The notes: generated by a model not told the origin, from the letters alone. A stretch of DNA of 64,000 nt from Lumbricus terrestris (GCA_949752735.1 OX457036.1:18658246-18722245); one strand, 5' to 3'. Shown: positions 25,937-51,496, counted from the first letter of the stretch. A program made the numbers and translations.

Positions 25937-26141
25937 CAGCGGGGCGCGCGGGTGAGTGCTCCAAGAGGCAGATCCTATAGGCGTCTGATGACACAACGGG
26001 CTTGAGTTGATAGACGGAGCGCGGCACTTGCATAGCTTCACAGGCAGCTAAGCGCAATGATCGCTGACCCGCTTGACCTAAGACTGTGACATAAAGCTCC
26101 CTGGTGTATGTGGGTCTGGTAACGACAAACGAGGCCATCAC
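25937..26141 (-). CDS. Candidate isolated exon, unrecognised
   Basis: A GC-rich frame begins with two ATGs (MMASFVVTRPTYTREL) and runs 68 codons without repeats to a good GTAAGT donor just after HSPARPA. No partner exon could be assigned on either side and no family is recognised, so it may be a chance ORF or a relic. Confidence 0.2.
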
Positions 26142-26235
26142 TCTGTTTTAATAATGATGGATCCACCACATATTATCTGCCATAACGCGTGTTAGACTAA
26201 CAATGATGATATCGTTTCTTGTAGGTACCGATGCA

Positions 26236-26375
26236 TTGATCGATGTATGGAAGGATGGGAGAGATGATGAATGCATGGGAGAGATTGTGGTGATGAGGGA
26301 ATTGTGGTGATGGGGGAATTGTGGTGATGGGGGGAATTGTGGTGATGGGAGAGATTGTGGTGATGGCGGGGGGAT
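26236..26375. repeat. GAATTGTGGTGATGGGG repeat
   Basis: About seven degenerate units of 17-20 bp. Confidence 0.75.
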
Positions 26376-26399
26376 GGTTGTGTGGCTAGTTTTTGTTTT

Positions 26400-26545
26400 G
26401 TAGTTGTTGTGTGTTTGTAGTTTATGTGTAGTAGTACCTGCCGGGCCTCTGGCGTGGCCTAAAAACCCGTAAGCTCAGCTTCTGGCAAAGGCAGGAGGGC
26501 CCCTGGCGGCGTTGAACTCCTTCGGGAGCAAGACCCGTAAGCCCA
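26400..26545. other. GC-rich block ending in ATTTTATTTTG, possibly a retroelement 3' end
   Basis: CCTGCCGGGCCTCTGGCG and GGCGTTGAACTCCTTCGGG are followed by CCCGTAAGCCC and an A/T-rich tail. The class is unknown. Confidence 0.3.
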
Positions 26546-26639
26546 ATATTATTTTATTTTGAATTTATTCTTTTATTTTGCATTGTGTTGTATTTGTTTT
26601 GTGTGGGTTGGGGAACTGGGGGATGAGAATGAGGATGAG

Positions 26640-26745
26640 AAGGATTGGATTGAGAATGATTGGATTGAGAGGGACTGGATTGAGAAGGATTGGATTGGAT
26701 TGAGAGGGATTGGATTGAGAGGGGTTGGATGGATTGCGAGGAAGA
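26640..26745. repeat. GGATTGAGA(G/A)G repeat
   Basis: Units such as GGATTGGATTGAGAGG, directly upstream of the long pyrimidine array. Confidence 0.75.
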
Positions 26746-26867
26746 GAAGAGGTGGAGAGGGAGGTGGCATCGAGACAGTGTGGCGGCCAACGAATCCGAC
26801 GGAAATTTTACTTGAAACTATGAAGGTCAGTCTTCAATATAATTATTATTCATTCGTTATCCATCTG

Positions 26868-26917
26868 TCTCTGCATGTCTGTCTGTGTGTCTATCTGTCT
26901 GCATGTCTGTCTCTGCT

Positions 26918-26950
<33 letters not shown>

Positions 26951-27115
26951 GTCTCTCTCTGTCTCTCTGTCTCTCTGTCTCTCTCTGTCTCTCTCTGTCT
27001 CTCTCTGTCTCTCTCTGTCTCTCTCTGTCTCTCTCTGTCTCTCTCTCTGTCTGTCTCTGTCTCTGTCTCTGTCTCTGTCTCTGTCTCTGTCTCTGTCTCT
27101 GTCTCTGTCTCTGTC

Positions 27116-27206
<91 letters not shown>
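26868..27206. repeat. Long (CTGT)n, (CTCTCTGT)n and (CT)n array
   Basis: About 340 bp of pure pyrimidine/G repeats ending in more than 80 bp of uninterrupted CT. All reading frames here are spurious. Confidence 0.97.
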
Positions 27207-27207
<1 letters not shown>

Positions 27208-27932
27208 ACGACCGAAAGGAACCAGCTCTGTCTAATCGAGTGGTGGATTTACAGGACCAAGATCACTCAAGTCTGAGTCTCCATAGCCTGTAAACCTATA
27301 TAGTCACTGTTGCATTTAGTTAGCCAATACTTGAGGCGGTCTTTCGGTTGGTAGGCGGCAGTTAGTTTAGTTCAGTTGGTTAGAGGAGCGAGGGGAGAGG
27401 AAGACACAGCAAGGAAGAGAGGATACATTCCATAGAAGGCAGATTACACAGCAGGCAGATACTTTTGGCAATTATAGAGTGCAGACGGCCTGTGCGTAAT
27501 GTAGGCCTATTAGTTAGCAACATTGCAAAGAGAAATGTGTCATTCGATTAACTTGTATGCTGTTTTTTTTACAGTTTTCTTCACTGATGACGATTGATAA
27601 CCAACCGAGATTTGAAACCAACCGAGATTTGAAACCATGCCGCACCAGAAAAAGCTGCTTCCTCAGCCAAATTTAAAAGAGACTTTAATTGACCGATACC
27701 GTCAGAAGATACGATTTAATGGACAAAAGAAATCAAATTGCAGTCTTCTATAATTATGAGTAATTTTTGAACTGAATGACTTTCGAGATTTCTTCTTATG
27801 GAAGTCCAAAAAAATCATTCGATGATTATTCATAGCCCGTATACAGTTGATGATATTTAATTATATTCTGGTCGATCGCGAAGTCTTTCGTTTTTGTGTT
27901 CTGCTTGCAGTTAAATTGTTTAGGCTCATATA

Positions 27933-28915
27933 CAGGGTGGGCCAGCATAAATGTCCCGACTTTGCAGGCGTATAACTTCGCCAATTTTTAACATTTATTT
28001 ATACTTAATGCATCAAATTAAAGGTATTTCACTCTAGTATTAACTCTAAAAAAGTCGAACTGATACTAGTTTAGGTTTTAATTATATACTTGGATCAGCG
28101 CTAGCTACCGTTTTTTGTCATTACTGACGCATTATGACGCCGTTTCCCGGGAAAATTCTATCGTTTTTTGCTAAAACGCGCGTAGACACGATCATTTTGA
28201 GTGTTTGTAGGGTCCCTACCATGAATATATTCTAATCGCAAAACCGCGTCCTTTCAATTTTGCCAACAGCCGTGCACTGCCATGCGCTACTTCAGACGCT
28301 TGCACGCTGCCAGTCGTTTCTTTGCGTAAGAGCTGGAGAGTTCGTGGGACTTCTCGTCGACAAATTACTTTAACTTTAGGTCTATAATCTTTTCCAATAC
28401 GCTATTCAGTGCTTCTAAGACGGCCTGTTTTGCGCTGAATTTGCATGCAGGGCCTGCCCTGGTCATTGTCTTGACTGCAAATGTACGCGGACACACGAGC
28501 AATATTAGCGGATGTGAGCGCCGTGCGCTCCGATTCCCATGGTTTGCAAGTAGAAAGTCCTGTTTTATTAATTTTCCGTAGCAGATAATACAAGGTATTG
28601 TTTATTCCATCCTCTGTTAGAATATTCGTTAATCATTTCAAACGAATTAAATCCCTTACCAGTTCGTAAAATTAAGATCGAAACGCGATCATCGTCTGTC
28701 AACGGCGCCAGGTTGCGTCACAAATGACAGCAAAATATGGTAGCTAGCGCTGTTCCGGGCATATAATTAAAACCGAGACTAGTATCAGTTCGACCTTTTT
28801 AGAGATAATACTAGAGTGAAATACCTTTAATTTGATGCATAAAGTATAAATAAATGTTAAAAATTGGCGAAGTTATACGCGTGCAAAGTCGGGACATTTA
28901 TGCTGGCCCACCCTG
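27933..28915 (-). mobile_element. Mariner-type element with long inverted repeats, copy 2
   Basis: This has the same inverted repeats (CAGGGTGGGCCAGC) and TA flanks as the copy at 5.5 kb. Its interior is in the opposite orientation and it lacks the 400-bp insertion. A minus-strand frame (YYLLRKINKTGLSTCKPWES) preserves part of the transposase. Confidence 0.8.
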
Positions 28916-28929
28916 TATATTGTGTCGGG

Positions 28930-30440
28930 GATAAATGGCATTTAAAGCAATTCTTGGGTGGGGGCAAACAATCAGATCTGTTTTTGTAGTAGGCTAACGC
29001 ACACACAGACCAAGGCAGGTGCAACGAGATTTACTTGATCAAAACTGGTAGCAATGGGAGACCTCAGAAGGGACACAATCCCGCTAATATGGACACATTA
29101 TTTACTAGGCTACGCAAAACATTATTTCTTAAGTTAAGCAGCGTAGTTGACGCCTTGAGTGCCCTAGCTTTGGTAGACTGAGTAATATGCAAATTCAGCA
29201 GAAAGAAGTCAGAAGAAGGTGGGGGGAAGCAATACATAGCTAAAGTATTAGCAGAGACATACAAAGCTACAAAGCTAGTTAATCTACTCTTCAGGTGTAA
29301 ATTCAAATTACGTGCACTAATCACAATTTGCACGAAACAACATTTATAACTTTTCAGGCTTAATAATGGCTGCTGGATGGAGGAAGGAATTCTGTTACAA
29401 ACACTGGAACCAGCAAATTTAGAGGAATAGCCTAAGCTACAGGTCCTACAAGATCCCGACTTCCATTAATTCTAAGCTAGGCCTATAATAACTATTTTTA
29501 TCTTGTGCTCACCCACTTTTATTGTGTAACGGATGAGACTCCAAGAGGGTTTTTGCCATAATATCTCAAATTTAGTTCAGCCTTATCCCCACTGAACTTG
29601 AATAGCCCTCGTGGCATTCAGGCATGTCTGAATAAAGATTTACTTTGGGTCGATTCTTAATTCGGGGCTTTGGGAATGGTTATTGTAATTATATGGATCC
29701 TACATGTATATTCAGTTATACACAAATCACATGACATAATTATATTAGAATCCTAGCAGTGGCAAGCACTGATCACACGGGGTCCAACCGTTTTCAGAGG
29801 CACAAGTGCTAAAATTCATCCTTTGCTCCTAACTCGTAAATAATTATCTCGTAGTCCCCAAGTGCTGAAACGTTTTTCCGACTTGTATCACAACTGTCGG
29901 AATTTCCATTCAATATTTGGCATAGAACGCGCTATGGAAGTTATGATATGATCGTATGTGTAATCATCATGATTGCGGTCTACCTGTCTGAGGCTTGGAT
30001 AGATGCTGGTTTTGAGCTTCTGACGTTAGAATAGAGGACAATTAGTCTATTAGCAGACATGTCTAACCTATAGCTTAAGTTAGGTCCTCAGTCATAGCAT
30101 TTTCTAATCGGAAGCCGAATAAGTTTCAGCAATCCGTCTTCTATTTATGCGTAGAATGAGTTCAATGAATCCGGCTTCTATTTAAGAGAAACAGTTGCTC
30201 AGTCATTACAGCTGCTTCTATTAGCCTAAGCACAGAGCTATACACATGTATGCAGTCTCGTCGATCTAGTTTTGCTCTGCAAGAACGAAGAATAGATCTC
30301 GTCTGAAGTAACCGATGTTTCCTGCAGAGATCACACGTAGGCCTAAGCTTATAGGCCTACTATAGTTGCCGTCCTCTTTCAAACCTGATGTTACAGCGTG
30401 AAGCGACTCGACTTGGTCGTCTCGGAGTTAAGCTGACCGA
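28930..30440. other. Intergenic sequence, nothing recognised
   Basis: No coding signal, repeat array or element end seen. Confidence 0.5.
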
Positions 30441-30452
30441 ATAGTGAGTGCT

Positions 30453-30574
30453 AAGGCCGTGGTTAGGGGGCGGTGTTTTGGGTGTTTGAACATCCCCCGA
30501 AATGTAAAAAGTAAGAAATAATAGAATGCATTTACTAGCAAATGATATAAAAATCAAATCCTGGCTACCGCCTT
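30453..30574. mobile_element. Short MITE with AAGGCCGTGG ends
   Basis: AAGGCCGTGG and CTACCGCCTT are near-inverted, and GTGAGTGCT flanks both sides. It contains GGTGTTTGAACATCCCCCGA, shared with copies near 47.4 and 49.8 kb. Confidence 0.65.
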
Positions 30575-30627
30575 GTGAGTGCTCTGGTCATCGACAGAAC
30601 TTTCCGTTCACCAGTCGGTCTACCGAA

Positions 30628-30983
30628 CATGGGCGGAGACCTAGGGGCGGACAGGGGGGACGGTCCCCCCAATAAAAGTGTTGGGGGGACGGCCCATGCA
30701 TTTGTCCCCCCCAATGTTTGAGCGTCAAGACTTTTTTGGCGGTGAAAAATAGAAAAATTTGTCGAGATTTGGTCGGATGACTAAAAAAAGGTCATGAACT
30801 TTTTTGGCGGTGAAAAATAGAAAAATTTGTCGAGATTTGGTCGGATGACTAAAAAAAAGGTCATCAATTTTTTTTGGCGGCGAAAATAATTTTTTTTTCG
30901 AGATTTCGCCGGTCGTCAGAAATTTTTCGGAAAATCTCGCGTCTTTCCGTCCCCCCAATTCTCGGCCCAGGTCTCCGCCTATG
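30628..30983. mobile_element. hAT-like MITE with CATGGGCGGAGACC ends
   Basis: CATGGGCGGAGACCT and AGGTCTCCGCCTATG are inverted ends, flanked by exact CTACCGAA duplications. The interior repeats TTTTTTGGCGG(T/C)GAAAA blocks. Confidence 0.82.
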
Positions 30984-31334
30984 CTACCGAATTACATGTA
31001 AGCGATGGCGAGAGTGACCTTTGGTGGAAGGCCTACTGTATATGCCTACGGGACTGATTGGGTAAATGGACGCAGGTTGACTTCGATCTGACTATAGACG
31101 ACCTTTCGTGAAGTCTGCCTAATGCGATAGTACGCAGTGTAAGAAATGTGAAATCTGCGCTAAAGAAATCTTCGCTACGAGAACGATAAATCGTCGATAA
31201 TATAACAATATTTTCGTTTATTCGACAATCCAGTTGACACACCGCAACCGGTTACAGGGTAGCCTACAATTATGCAGTTGAAACAATTTACAGGAACTCA
31301 GATTACAGAATACATAAATCTTTATTAACTGGAC

Positions 31335-31468
31335 AGACAGCATGCAAATGGCTGCAATACATGGCGCTAATAGCAGTCTACAAACAAATCCGCCCAACGG
31401 GGGCTCGAACTCGTTACCTCTCGCACTCTTGGCCAGCGTGTTATCCATTACTCTACCGCCCCGCCCCC
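31335..31468 (-). mobile_element. tRNA-derived SINE, third family
   Basis: Reverse copy with GAGTGCGAGAGGTAACGAG, TTCGAGCCCCCGTTGGGCGG and a tail GCATGCTGTCTGTCC. Confidence 0.68.
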
Positions 31469-31589
31469 CAAATATTAGGCCTATAACCTAATGTGTGAAC
31501 TCGGATTGCAACCATGGCAGGGACATAAGTGAAGTCATGAATGGATTCGCATCTCTAACGAAGTTGGTCTCTACATTACATTACATTAT

Positions 31590-31680
31590 ATTACGTTACA
31601 TTCCTCCTATCGTTCGAATTCAGCTCAAGGTTCTTACATTAATTTGTCGGTCTTGCCTTGGCCTAGCGCATAATGTAAAT
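31590..31680 (+). mobile_element. Short CR1-like RT relic
   Basis: A frame reads IVRIQLKVLTLICRS and GLAHNVN, resembling the LPxxxRIQFKxLTL block of CR1 RT. It is short and could be chance. Confidence 0.35.
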
Positions 31681-31689
31681 TAAAACCTG

Positions 31690-33540
31690 CATGCTAGTTC
31701 CTAGAACCAAGGCCACCACATAAATATTATGATCATGTACTTGAAACTGTGCTTTGATGTTCCTGTACTTTGCGGATTCTCTTCAGCGCCATCTTTTAAG
31801 AGCAATGTTTTGTAGACCTATAGGCATGACGAGTTTTTGCAAATATAAATCATCTGATTGGTTGACCGACTGATTGACTGATTGACTGACTAATTCATCG
31901 ATTGCCTGACGGCATTTCAGCCTGTATACCTATGTGGTGCTTAGTGTCATATGCCCACCACTGCTTCATCGACTATACCAACTTAACAACACACGTACTG
32001 TCTAACAGCGTCTATAGAAAGACTGCTTAACAACTAGCAGTTATGAATAGTTTTGGTAACTACCCGACAAGTAGCCTATAGTAACTCTTATCAAACTACT
32101 TTTCAAAAATGCAAACACGAAATGATGCGAGGCATTGATATTACCAAGTAACATGGAAATTTATTATCCGAATTAATAATGACACATGTCAAAAAGGTCA
32201 AGCCAAAAAGTAAGAAACTCAATGGTAATAGGCTAATTAACCTATATTAATTACTGCATATTAACTAACATGGAATAGGAACTGCCAGACCATGTCGCAA
32301 GGAACCCTGTTACGCATGTTGTTTTTCAGTGGCAAACACGAAATTGCTATAACAACCACATTATCTAATGTCTACAAAGTCTCTACAACTGTACGAAACG
32401 TCTTAGAACATTGCAAATGTTAAAAAGCAACAGGCCGTCTATTTAGTCCTACTAAAAGCCACTAAATTTAAGAAGATTAAGAGGCTAGACCACTGGAACA
32501 GTTCTCAAAAAGATCGACCCACCTAGGACGTTACTGCTCGCACAAGCCACGGATCGAGAATTTTTCAGATGGGGTGGGCAAATAATGTGGGAAAGCAAAG
32601 TATCGGGGGTGGAGGGCGAGCGTCCGAAGCGCAATGCTGTGAGAAGGAAGGGGTTTAGGTGGGACTTCTTTAATTTCCACATTGAAATTGCTACATTTTA
32701 AGCTGTCAACTGAGCAAAATTGCTCTACTATTTCATTGCTTACTAGCTGGGGTACCCGGCGTTGCACGGGAAATTTTGATTTTTCGTCCCCAAACCCAGC
32801 TCCATCCTGTAAGGTCTTCCCAAATTCTGCTGGTTAAACTCATTTTGCATGGGGCCCCTCTTAGCGTATAATACTCCTTGGCCTAAGGCATGTATCTTTC
32901 CCAGGGCGGTTGCGCTGCGTAAGCTTTGGCGAAAAATGACGTCATTTGTTATTGCACGACGATTCAAATAATGGCGTCGCATTTGCAGCGATCGCGAAAT
33001 TAACACGGCGAAAATTAAAATGTCTAATATCTCGAGTTCTACAGTGAATAAGGAGGTCAAAATAGCGCGCCTAAGTAATTTGAGTGAAAGTCTATTTATG
33101 TAGAATGTTTAAGGTGAGTAGCTGCAAAACTGCGAGCGTGCATTCTGGACAAAGCCAGCCAAGTCATTTCTTATAGATATAAATAAAGAGTGGTCTTAGA
33201 CTTTAATAAAAAATAAACTCACAATCATAGAAAATTCTTATCCAAGCTGTAATGGTAGCATTTCAAGATGCTATCTTAGCAAAATTACTTTATTATTTCA
33301 GAACCGAAAAAAGACTTGTGTGTGTTTAGCGTAAGCGGTTAAAGTGATTACGAAACTAAAAGAGAATGATGCTCAAGTAGCCAGAGGAGTTATTGGAGGT
33401 ATTGATGTGGGTGGTAATTTTGTGACCTTTCCACTGCATAATTGATTCTAAATTATTCTAGCCATTGTTGAGAGTGTAAGCTAAACGCGTGTCTCCACTA
33501 GGAGATTATTCTGAAATCCGATGATTTGCATGCAGGCCAC
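31690..33540. other. Intergenic sequence downstream of gene B
   Basis: Short open frames without homology. A block at 32745-32775 (GGGTACCCGGCGTTGCACGG) resembles one near 50.69 kb (CCCGGGCAACGCCGGGTTAC), so it is probably a repeat relic. Confidence 0.45.
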
Positions 33541-33545
33541 CATGA

Positions 33546-46383
<12,838 letters not shown>

Positions 46384-46503
46384 CTTCAGCTTTTAAACGA
46401 GATACTCAAATATGCTATCTGATATATTGCAAGAGTTATGTTTACCAACTTCGTTTACCAACATTCACATGAGGAAACTGGCAATGGGCAAACAACGGAA
46501 CGG

Positions 46504-46511
46504 TTTATATA
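46504..46511 (-). promoter_or_regulatory. TATA box of gene B
   Basis: The minus strand reads TATATAAA about 120 bases upstream of the gene B start codon, followed by a plausible 5' UTR with no other ATG in the gene frame. Function is inferred from motif and position only. Confidence 0.5.
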
Positions 46512-46837
46512 GTCTAATCTGAAGGAGCCTTGAGTCCCAAAAGATCTGATCATGGTGTGGATGTTTAAGCGGTGGCGTAGCTAGGAGAGTGTTGTAGCCC
46601 CCGCACCCCATGCAGCATTCTCACAATGGCGACAAAAGGGCGACAGAACTAAATGTCTAAACAAGTAGGCCCTATTTTTTTTATTGTCGACCCTTAATAT
46701 TTGGAGTAGCTCATCATGCAAGCATGAGTTACGACTATGTTCATAAGTGCAATTTTTCCGATGAGCATTTGACACTTGACGCATTTATATACAGGTCGGT
46801 GGAGTTTCAAGTCCAAATTGAAATTTTCAGATCTCTC

Positions 46838-47008
46838 CTCCACTCATTAACTCACTGACTCAATCACTAACTCACTCACTCACCCACTCAATCACTAACT
46901 CACTCACTCACTCAATCAATCACTAACTCGCTCACTCACTCACTTACTCACTCACTCACTCACTTACTCACTCACTCACTCACTCACTCTTACTCACTCA
47001 CTCACTCG
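46838..47008. repeat. (CACT)n array upstream of gene B
   Basis: About 170 bp of CACTCACT with TAACT variants, 330 bp upstream of the TATA box. Confidence 0.93.
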
Positions 47009-47049
47009 CCTATTGATTTCTTATATTGTGTAGCTGATTGGTTGAAGCA

Positions 47050-47245
47050 CTGATGCTCACAGATTATTACTGGAATTTAACTGAATGGCAGCCATACAAG
47101 ACGCCCATCTGTCCATCTGCTCACCTTGCAAGCGCCACCTGGTGAATGAAAAGTTGAGTCGATCTATGGGAGGGTGGGATTCGATCCAGCGTCCATGCTG
47201 GTCATCTTCTCTTCGTATCAGAGTGTTACTGTTACCCTGAGCCAT
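47050..47245 (-). mobile_element. Possible tRNA-derived SINE, fourth family
   Basis: A B-box-like GGATCGAATCCCACC lies 50-60 bases after TGGCTCAGGGTAACAGT on the minus strand. There is one copy only, so assignment is tentative. Confidence 0.4.
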
Positions 47246-47385
47246 TCTCAGTGCTTCACAATGACATGCCATCAATCAACATTCATCAAATCATTTTTCG
47301 TTTTAACTTTCTTCACATGACTGCCAAAATTTCTTCTATACGCCAGAATATAGTTTAGATGTCTACGCCACTGACATCAAGGCCG

Positions 47386-47640
47386 TAGCTAGAGATGTTT
47401 TGGTGTTTGAACACCCCCCTTCGAAATGTAAAAAGTTAAAAAAAATAATAGAATACAGTTACTAGCACATGATGTAGCCTAAAAACCATGAAATAAAACC
47501 ACGAAAGCACCCCGAAATGAAAAAATGTGAACAAATAGAATGTATTAATTTCGGTCGGATGACTAAAAAAGGTCATCAGATTTTTGGGACGGGAAACTGA
47601 AGAAACACCCCCGAAACAAAATCCTGGCTGCGGCCTTGGC
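47386..47640. mobile_element. MITE copy, AAGGCCGTAGC family
   Basis: It runs from AAGGCCGTAGCTAG to CTGGCTGCGGCCTT, with GGTGTTTGAACACCCCCCTT inside. No clean target duplication was found. Confidence 0.6.
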
Positions 47641-47644
47641 CACT

Positions 47645-49190
47645 CTGCTTGAGAACCAAGCAATTGTGTCCATTTACTAAGTTACATGTATATGCAGGGA
47701 ATTCACGTGATAGTGGTTGCTTTCATCATGTTGATCAATTGAAGGTCGTTAGCAAGGGTCTACGCGCATGTACGGTTCAAGGCTCGGTAGGCATAGGCAT
47801 AGGCTACACTCCAAATAAAAACCGCAAAATTGGCTTCTTGCCAAACACTTCTAACTTCTTTTTATATGTCACGCAGACTACTCATAAGAAATGGGTTTTC
47901 GTGTGATTTGTCACATGCCCGAAATTGTGGTTGGCGAGGTTGGTATATAGTACAGAAAGCAATCGGACCGCTGGCGTTAGCACACATTTTCCTTTTTAAG
48001 ATTCAAAAACCGTTCATTTAAACATAAAACATTTAGTTATAGAGCAATCGAAACTCGGGTCGTCATACAAGTACATAAATCTAAACAAATACATACATGT
48101 GCGTAGATAGATTCATACATGCCCAAGTACATGTAGGCCTATGCATACATGCATTCCTATAGCCTATGCATGTTCACACACGCATTAATGCGTGCAAAGC
48201 AGTTGGGCAAAAGATCAGAGTGTCGTATTCATAAATAATTATTAAAAACAACTTTTTATAGATACTTCTTAGGAACGCTTGAAATTGAAGGAAATCTTTA
48301 GCAAGAAAGACATCAATTCTGCTATGGTACCCGGTACTGTGCATTCATTCATTAAAAACATTGTTTAGTGCATTAGCCTATCAAAGAAATATACGCATAG
48401 GCTACAAAGAGGCGTTTCCAGTCAAACTATGGCAATTTGAATTAGATTTAAGCAATTTGTAAAGTGTTTTGGCATAAAATATAATAAAATCGGGTTTTTT
48501 CGCGTTAAGTTTTTGAATTGTCAAAAAGAGCGGGTGGTCGAATTAAGCTTAAAACTGACAACTTTTCTTTTTTGAAATATTTTCGTGAAATATGACCATT
48601 GTATGTAAATATGAATTGCCTTCAAGCCTGTAAAATGTTATTTAAAATTCATGCTTTCGAAGAAGGTATTGGCAAAAAACTTTAAGGGCACAATTTGTAT
48701 GTATGGCCTAACTTGCATATCCAATTTGAGTGCCTGCTTGGATGTCTTAGTGACTTAGTATGACTAGTCTATTATAGCGGTAAACCTAAATGTTGTTTGA
48801 GCTGTATTTGGAGCAACCTAGCCTAGTCGATTGAATTTCATTTCAACCTGCTGACATCTATGATGTTATCTTTTAGTATGATCCATCGCACGCAGTCATG
48901 CTGCCGTGCATTATTAATGTTAGGCCTATTGAAGAATTGAAGACGACGGTAACAATACGTGTCTACAGGAATGGTAAGCAATCAGTTAAAATGCCTGCGT
49001 CATATATAGGACAGGATTTTAGAACGACGTGCCGAAGAGGTCATACGTAGTTCAGACAAATAAAAACTTTCCCACGGTTTTTTGTTGCATGTTGAGCACT
49101 TAACTGCACTTAACTTCGCCAGAAAGCAGAGAAACATGTTGAGCGTCGCATCAGTGCAAAACACACAATGCTGTATAGATGCATCGTCAA
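47645..49190. other. Intergenic sequence upstream of gene B, nothing recognised
   Basis: AT-rich. No gene, splice-supported exon or repeat recognised. Confidence 0.5.
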
Positions 49191-49194
49191 AGTT

Positions 49195-49735
49195 CCAAGG
49201 CCGTAGCCAGGATTTGATTTCGGGGGGTGTTTACCAAATCTTTTCGGTCAAATTTTCTATTTTCTGACGACCTTTATCAGTCATCACTTGCTTTCGGCGT
49301 TCAACGATCTAATTTCATGTCTGTTCTGACAAAAATCGGTGGCCGAGTGTGAGGCACGGTGGCCGAGTGGTTAGAGCGATCGGCCTGTAACGCGGAGAGT
49401 GGGGGTTCGATCCCCGTCCGAGGCGGTCACTGTGTAGGGACCTTGAACAAGTTATTCACTCACAATTGCTCTGCAATACAATTGCAATTGCGCCGTTGAG
49501 GCGTGTGTGCACTTCTGAGCTTTGTAAGGAGGGCAATATCAAATTTCAGTTGTATTGTATTGTATTATAAAAATCGCGATCTTTTGCGGGTTCTGGGCAG
49601 CCAATACATTGCACACTGTAATTCTTATATTATGTGCTAGTAAATGCATTCTAATATTTTTACATTTGTTCTTTTCGGGGGGTATTCAAACACCCAAAAC
49701 ACCTCCACCTAGCTACGGTCTTACGTCAAACGCAA
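49195..49735. mobile_element. Fragments of the AAGGCCGTAGC MITE family with a nested SINE
   Basis: The left end (AAGGCCGTAGCCAGG) is at 49198 and a matching right end (CCTAGCTACGGTCTT) near 49725. A tRNA-SINE occupies most of the space between. Confidence 0.5.
49352..49552 (+). mobile_element. tRNA-derived SINE, second family (Leu/Ser-like head)
   Basis: GGTGGCCGAGTGGTTAGAGC (A box) and GGGGGTTCGATCCCC (B box) form a tRNA-like head. A body then ends in (TGTAT)n. It lacks a proper acceptor stem and variable arm, so it is not called as a tRNA. Confidence 0.75.
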
Positions 49736-49737
49736 GG

Positions 49738-49828
49738 TCAAGAGAAAGACAGACAGAGAGAGAGGGGGAGACAGAGACAGATACAGAGACAGAGAGGCAG
49801 ACAGAGAGACAAAGAGATAAAGACAATT
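49738..49828. repeat. (GACAGA)n array
   Basis: About 90 bp between MITE fragments. Confidence 0.88.
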
Positions 49829-51437
49829 AAGGCCGTAGCTTGGGGGTTTGGGTGTTTGAACACCCCCCGAAGTTAAATAATGCAAAAATGGAATAATGCG
49901 TTTACTAGCACACAATGTAAGAAATAAACGAATTTCATTTTAAGACTCTTATTAGGGCCCCCAGAAATTTTCGCCAAAAAATTGAAAAAATTGCGCACCA
50001 AAAACGATAAATTTGCGCGAATTTTGCGCAAGTTAAAAAATAAAAATCTTCGTTATATTTTCATTGAATCAGTGTACCAAAGTACGTATCTAACAGTGTT
50101 TTTGTCATTTAGTGTAAAGCTTTGGCGTTCTAGAAATTAGACAATCAAGCCAAAAATGCAGTTATAAAGTTCCTATGACCATAAGATTAAGCTATTCAGA
50201 CGATCAGAAATAATTTTAATTTTGCAAAATTTGCGCCCACCCAAATCTACGCTCATTACAAATGTAACTTCAAAATCTATATTATAATTCCGAAATTCCA
50301 TATGTTTGTTTGTTTGTACGCTTTTGACCAGCTTTTGACTCTCCCCTGCAGAATAGGCTCGGAAATGAAACAGCGTCGGTTTAAAAAAATTCTTGCAATC
50401 GATTCTTACCCAAATTATAAGGTCAGCGCAACTATTTTCAGGTTTTAACTCACTTTAAAACAAGAATAATTAGCGTTTTAAGAGAGATTTCATCAATAAT
50501 TTATCACACCCGCGTTTTATGCGAGTCTGCTCCGCATGACGTCATACCCGCCCAGTAATAATTTCAGTAGCGCCCCGCAGCGGTGGGTCAAGTTTGGCTT
50601 TTTGGGGAAGCGGGGTGGGGTAGAGGGTTGGCGAAAAACCGAAATTTAGCGGTCAACGTTGGGTACCACAGTGGAGTAGTGTTTAAAACCCTAAATTTCC
50701 CGGGCAACGCCGGGTTACACATCTAGTAGTATTATATATGCCTATATTATAATGAATCACCAAATTACACAACGTGCTGAGTACTAGTCTTCCGTCTTTG
50801 TGTGCACGCCTGACGCCTATTATAGATTAGCCTAAATGCGTTCGTTCTGTCATAAGCCGAGACAACAAGCGACGCTGCTGTGTGACCGCTTTGAGAAACT
50901 TCGTCTAACACATTTTATTGTGTGGCCGTGAAGTTCTGGAATTTTTTATACTATAGGCTATATAAGTTTGCGCGTTACTACCAAAAATATCGATCTTTAA
51001 CTAAAAATTCATCTAAAATTTCATTCCATTCGGCGGCCGCCATTTTGATTACCGTACATCGGTCGTCGTTGCTATGTTGAACTGTCATGGGCCGCGGTGA
51101 TTTTAAGTAAATCAAAGCCCAATTTAGATAAATTAGCAAGATTTTGTCAAAATTTGCGCTAAAATCGCGCGTATTGCCAATTTTTGCGCTGTTGCGCTAA
51201 GCCTGGAAAATTGCGCAAAATTTGAGCTGCGCAAGATCGCAAATATCTGGGGGCCCTATCTTATGTATGTTATTTTTACAGTATAGGCCTAGATTAGATC
51301 AAACACAGCTATGAGAACTCACGACGCTTCCATAAACTCCTTTTAAATCAGTCAGCTGATTCTGTTGCCTTTCGGCTTGCTCAAGGTCTGGGAAAACACC
51401 CTCCCCCCCGAAACAAAATCCTGGCTACGACCTTGGA
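49829..51437. mobile_element. AAGGCCGTAGC-family element split by a 1.3-kb insertion
   Basis: The left end AAGGCCGTAGCTTGG is at 49830 and the right end CTGGCTACGACCTT at about 51420-51434. The two halves are separated by the element at 49953-51258. Confidence 0.55.
49953..51258. mobile_element. 1.3-kb element with TAGGGCCCCCAGA inverted ends
   Basis: TAGGGCCCCCAGA and TCTGGGGGCCCTA are exact inverted ends, and TCTTAT flanks both sides. The interior is non-coding with many TTTTGCGC-like motifs near both ends. The transposon class is not recognised. Confidence 0.65.
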
Positions 51438-51496
51438 TAGAGAGACAGAGGGAGATAGACAGAGACAGACAGAAGGAGAGAGAGACGAGAGAGATT
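51437..51496. repeat. (GACAGA)n array
   Basis: About 60 bp directly at the right end of the MITE. Similar composition to the array left of it at 49.74-49.83 kb suggests a single array split by the insertion. Confidence 0.8.

Noticed and set aside
26559..27293. 244-codon ORF on the plus strand
   Set aside because: It is made of GGATTGA and CTCTCTGT repeats read through; the start and end parts have no recognised similarity.
49355..49425. Possible functional tRNA gene
   Set aside because: A and B boxes are present but no acceptor-stem pairing was found and the sequence continues into a SINE body. The other tRNA-like heads in the window are SINEs too.
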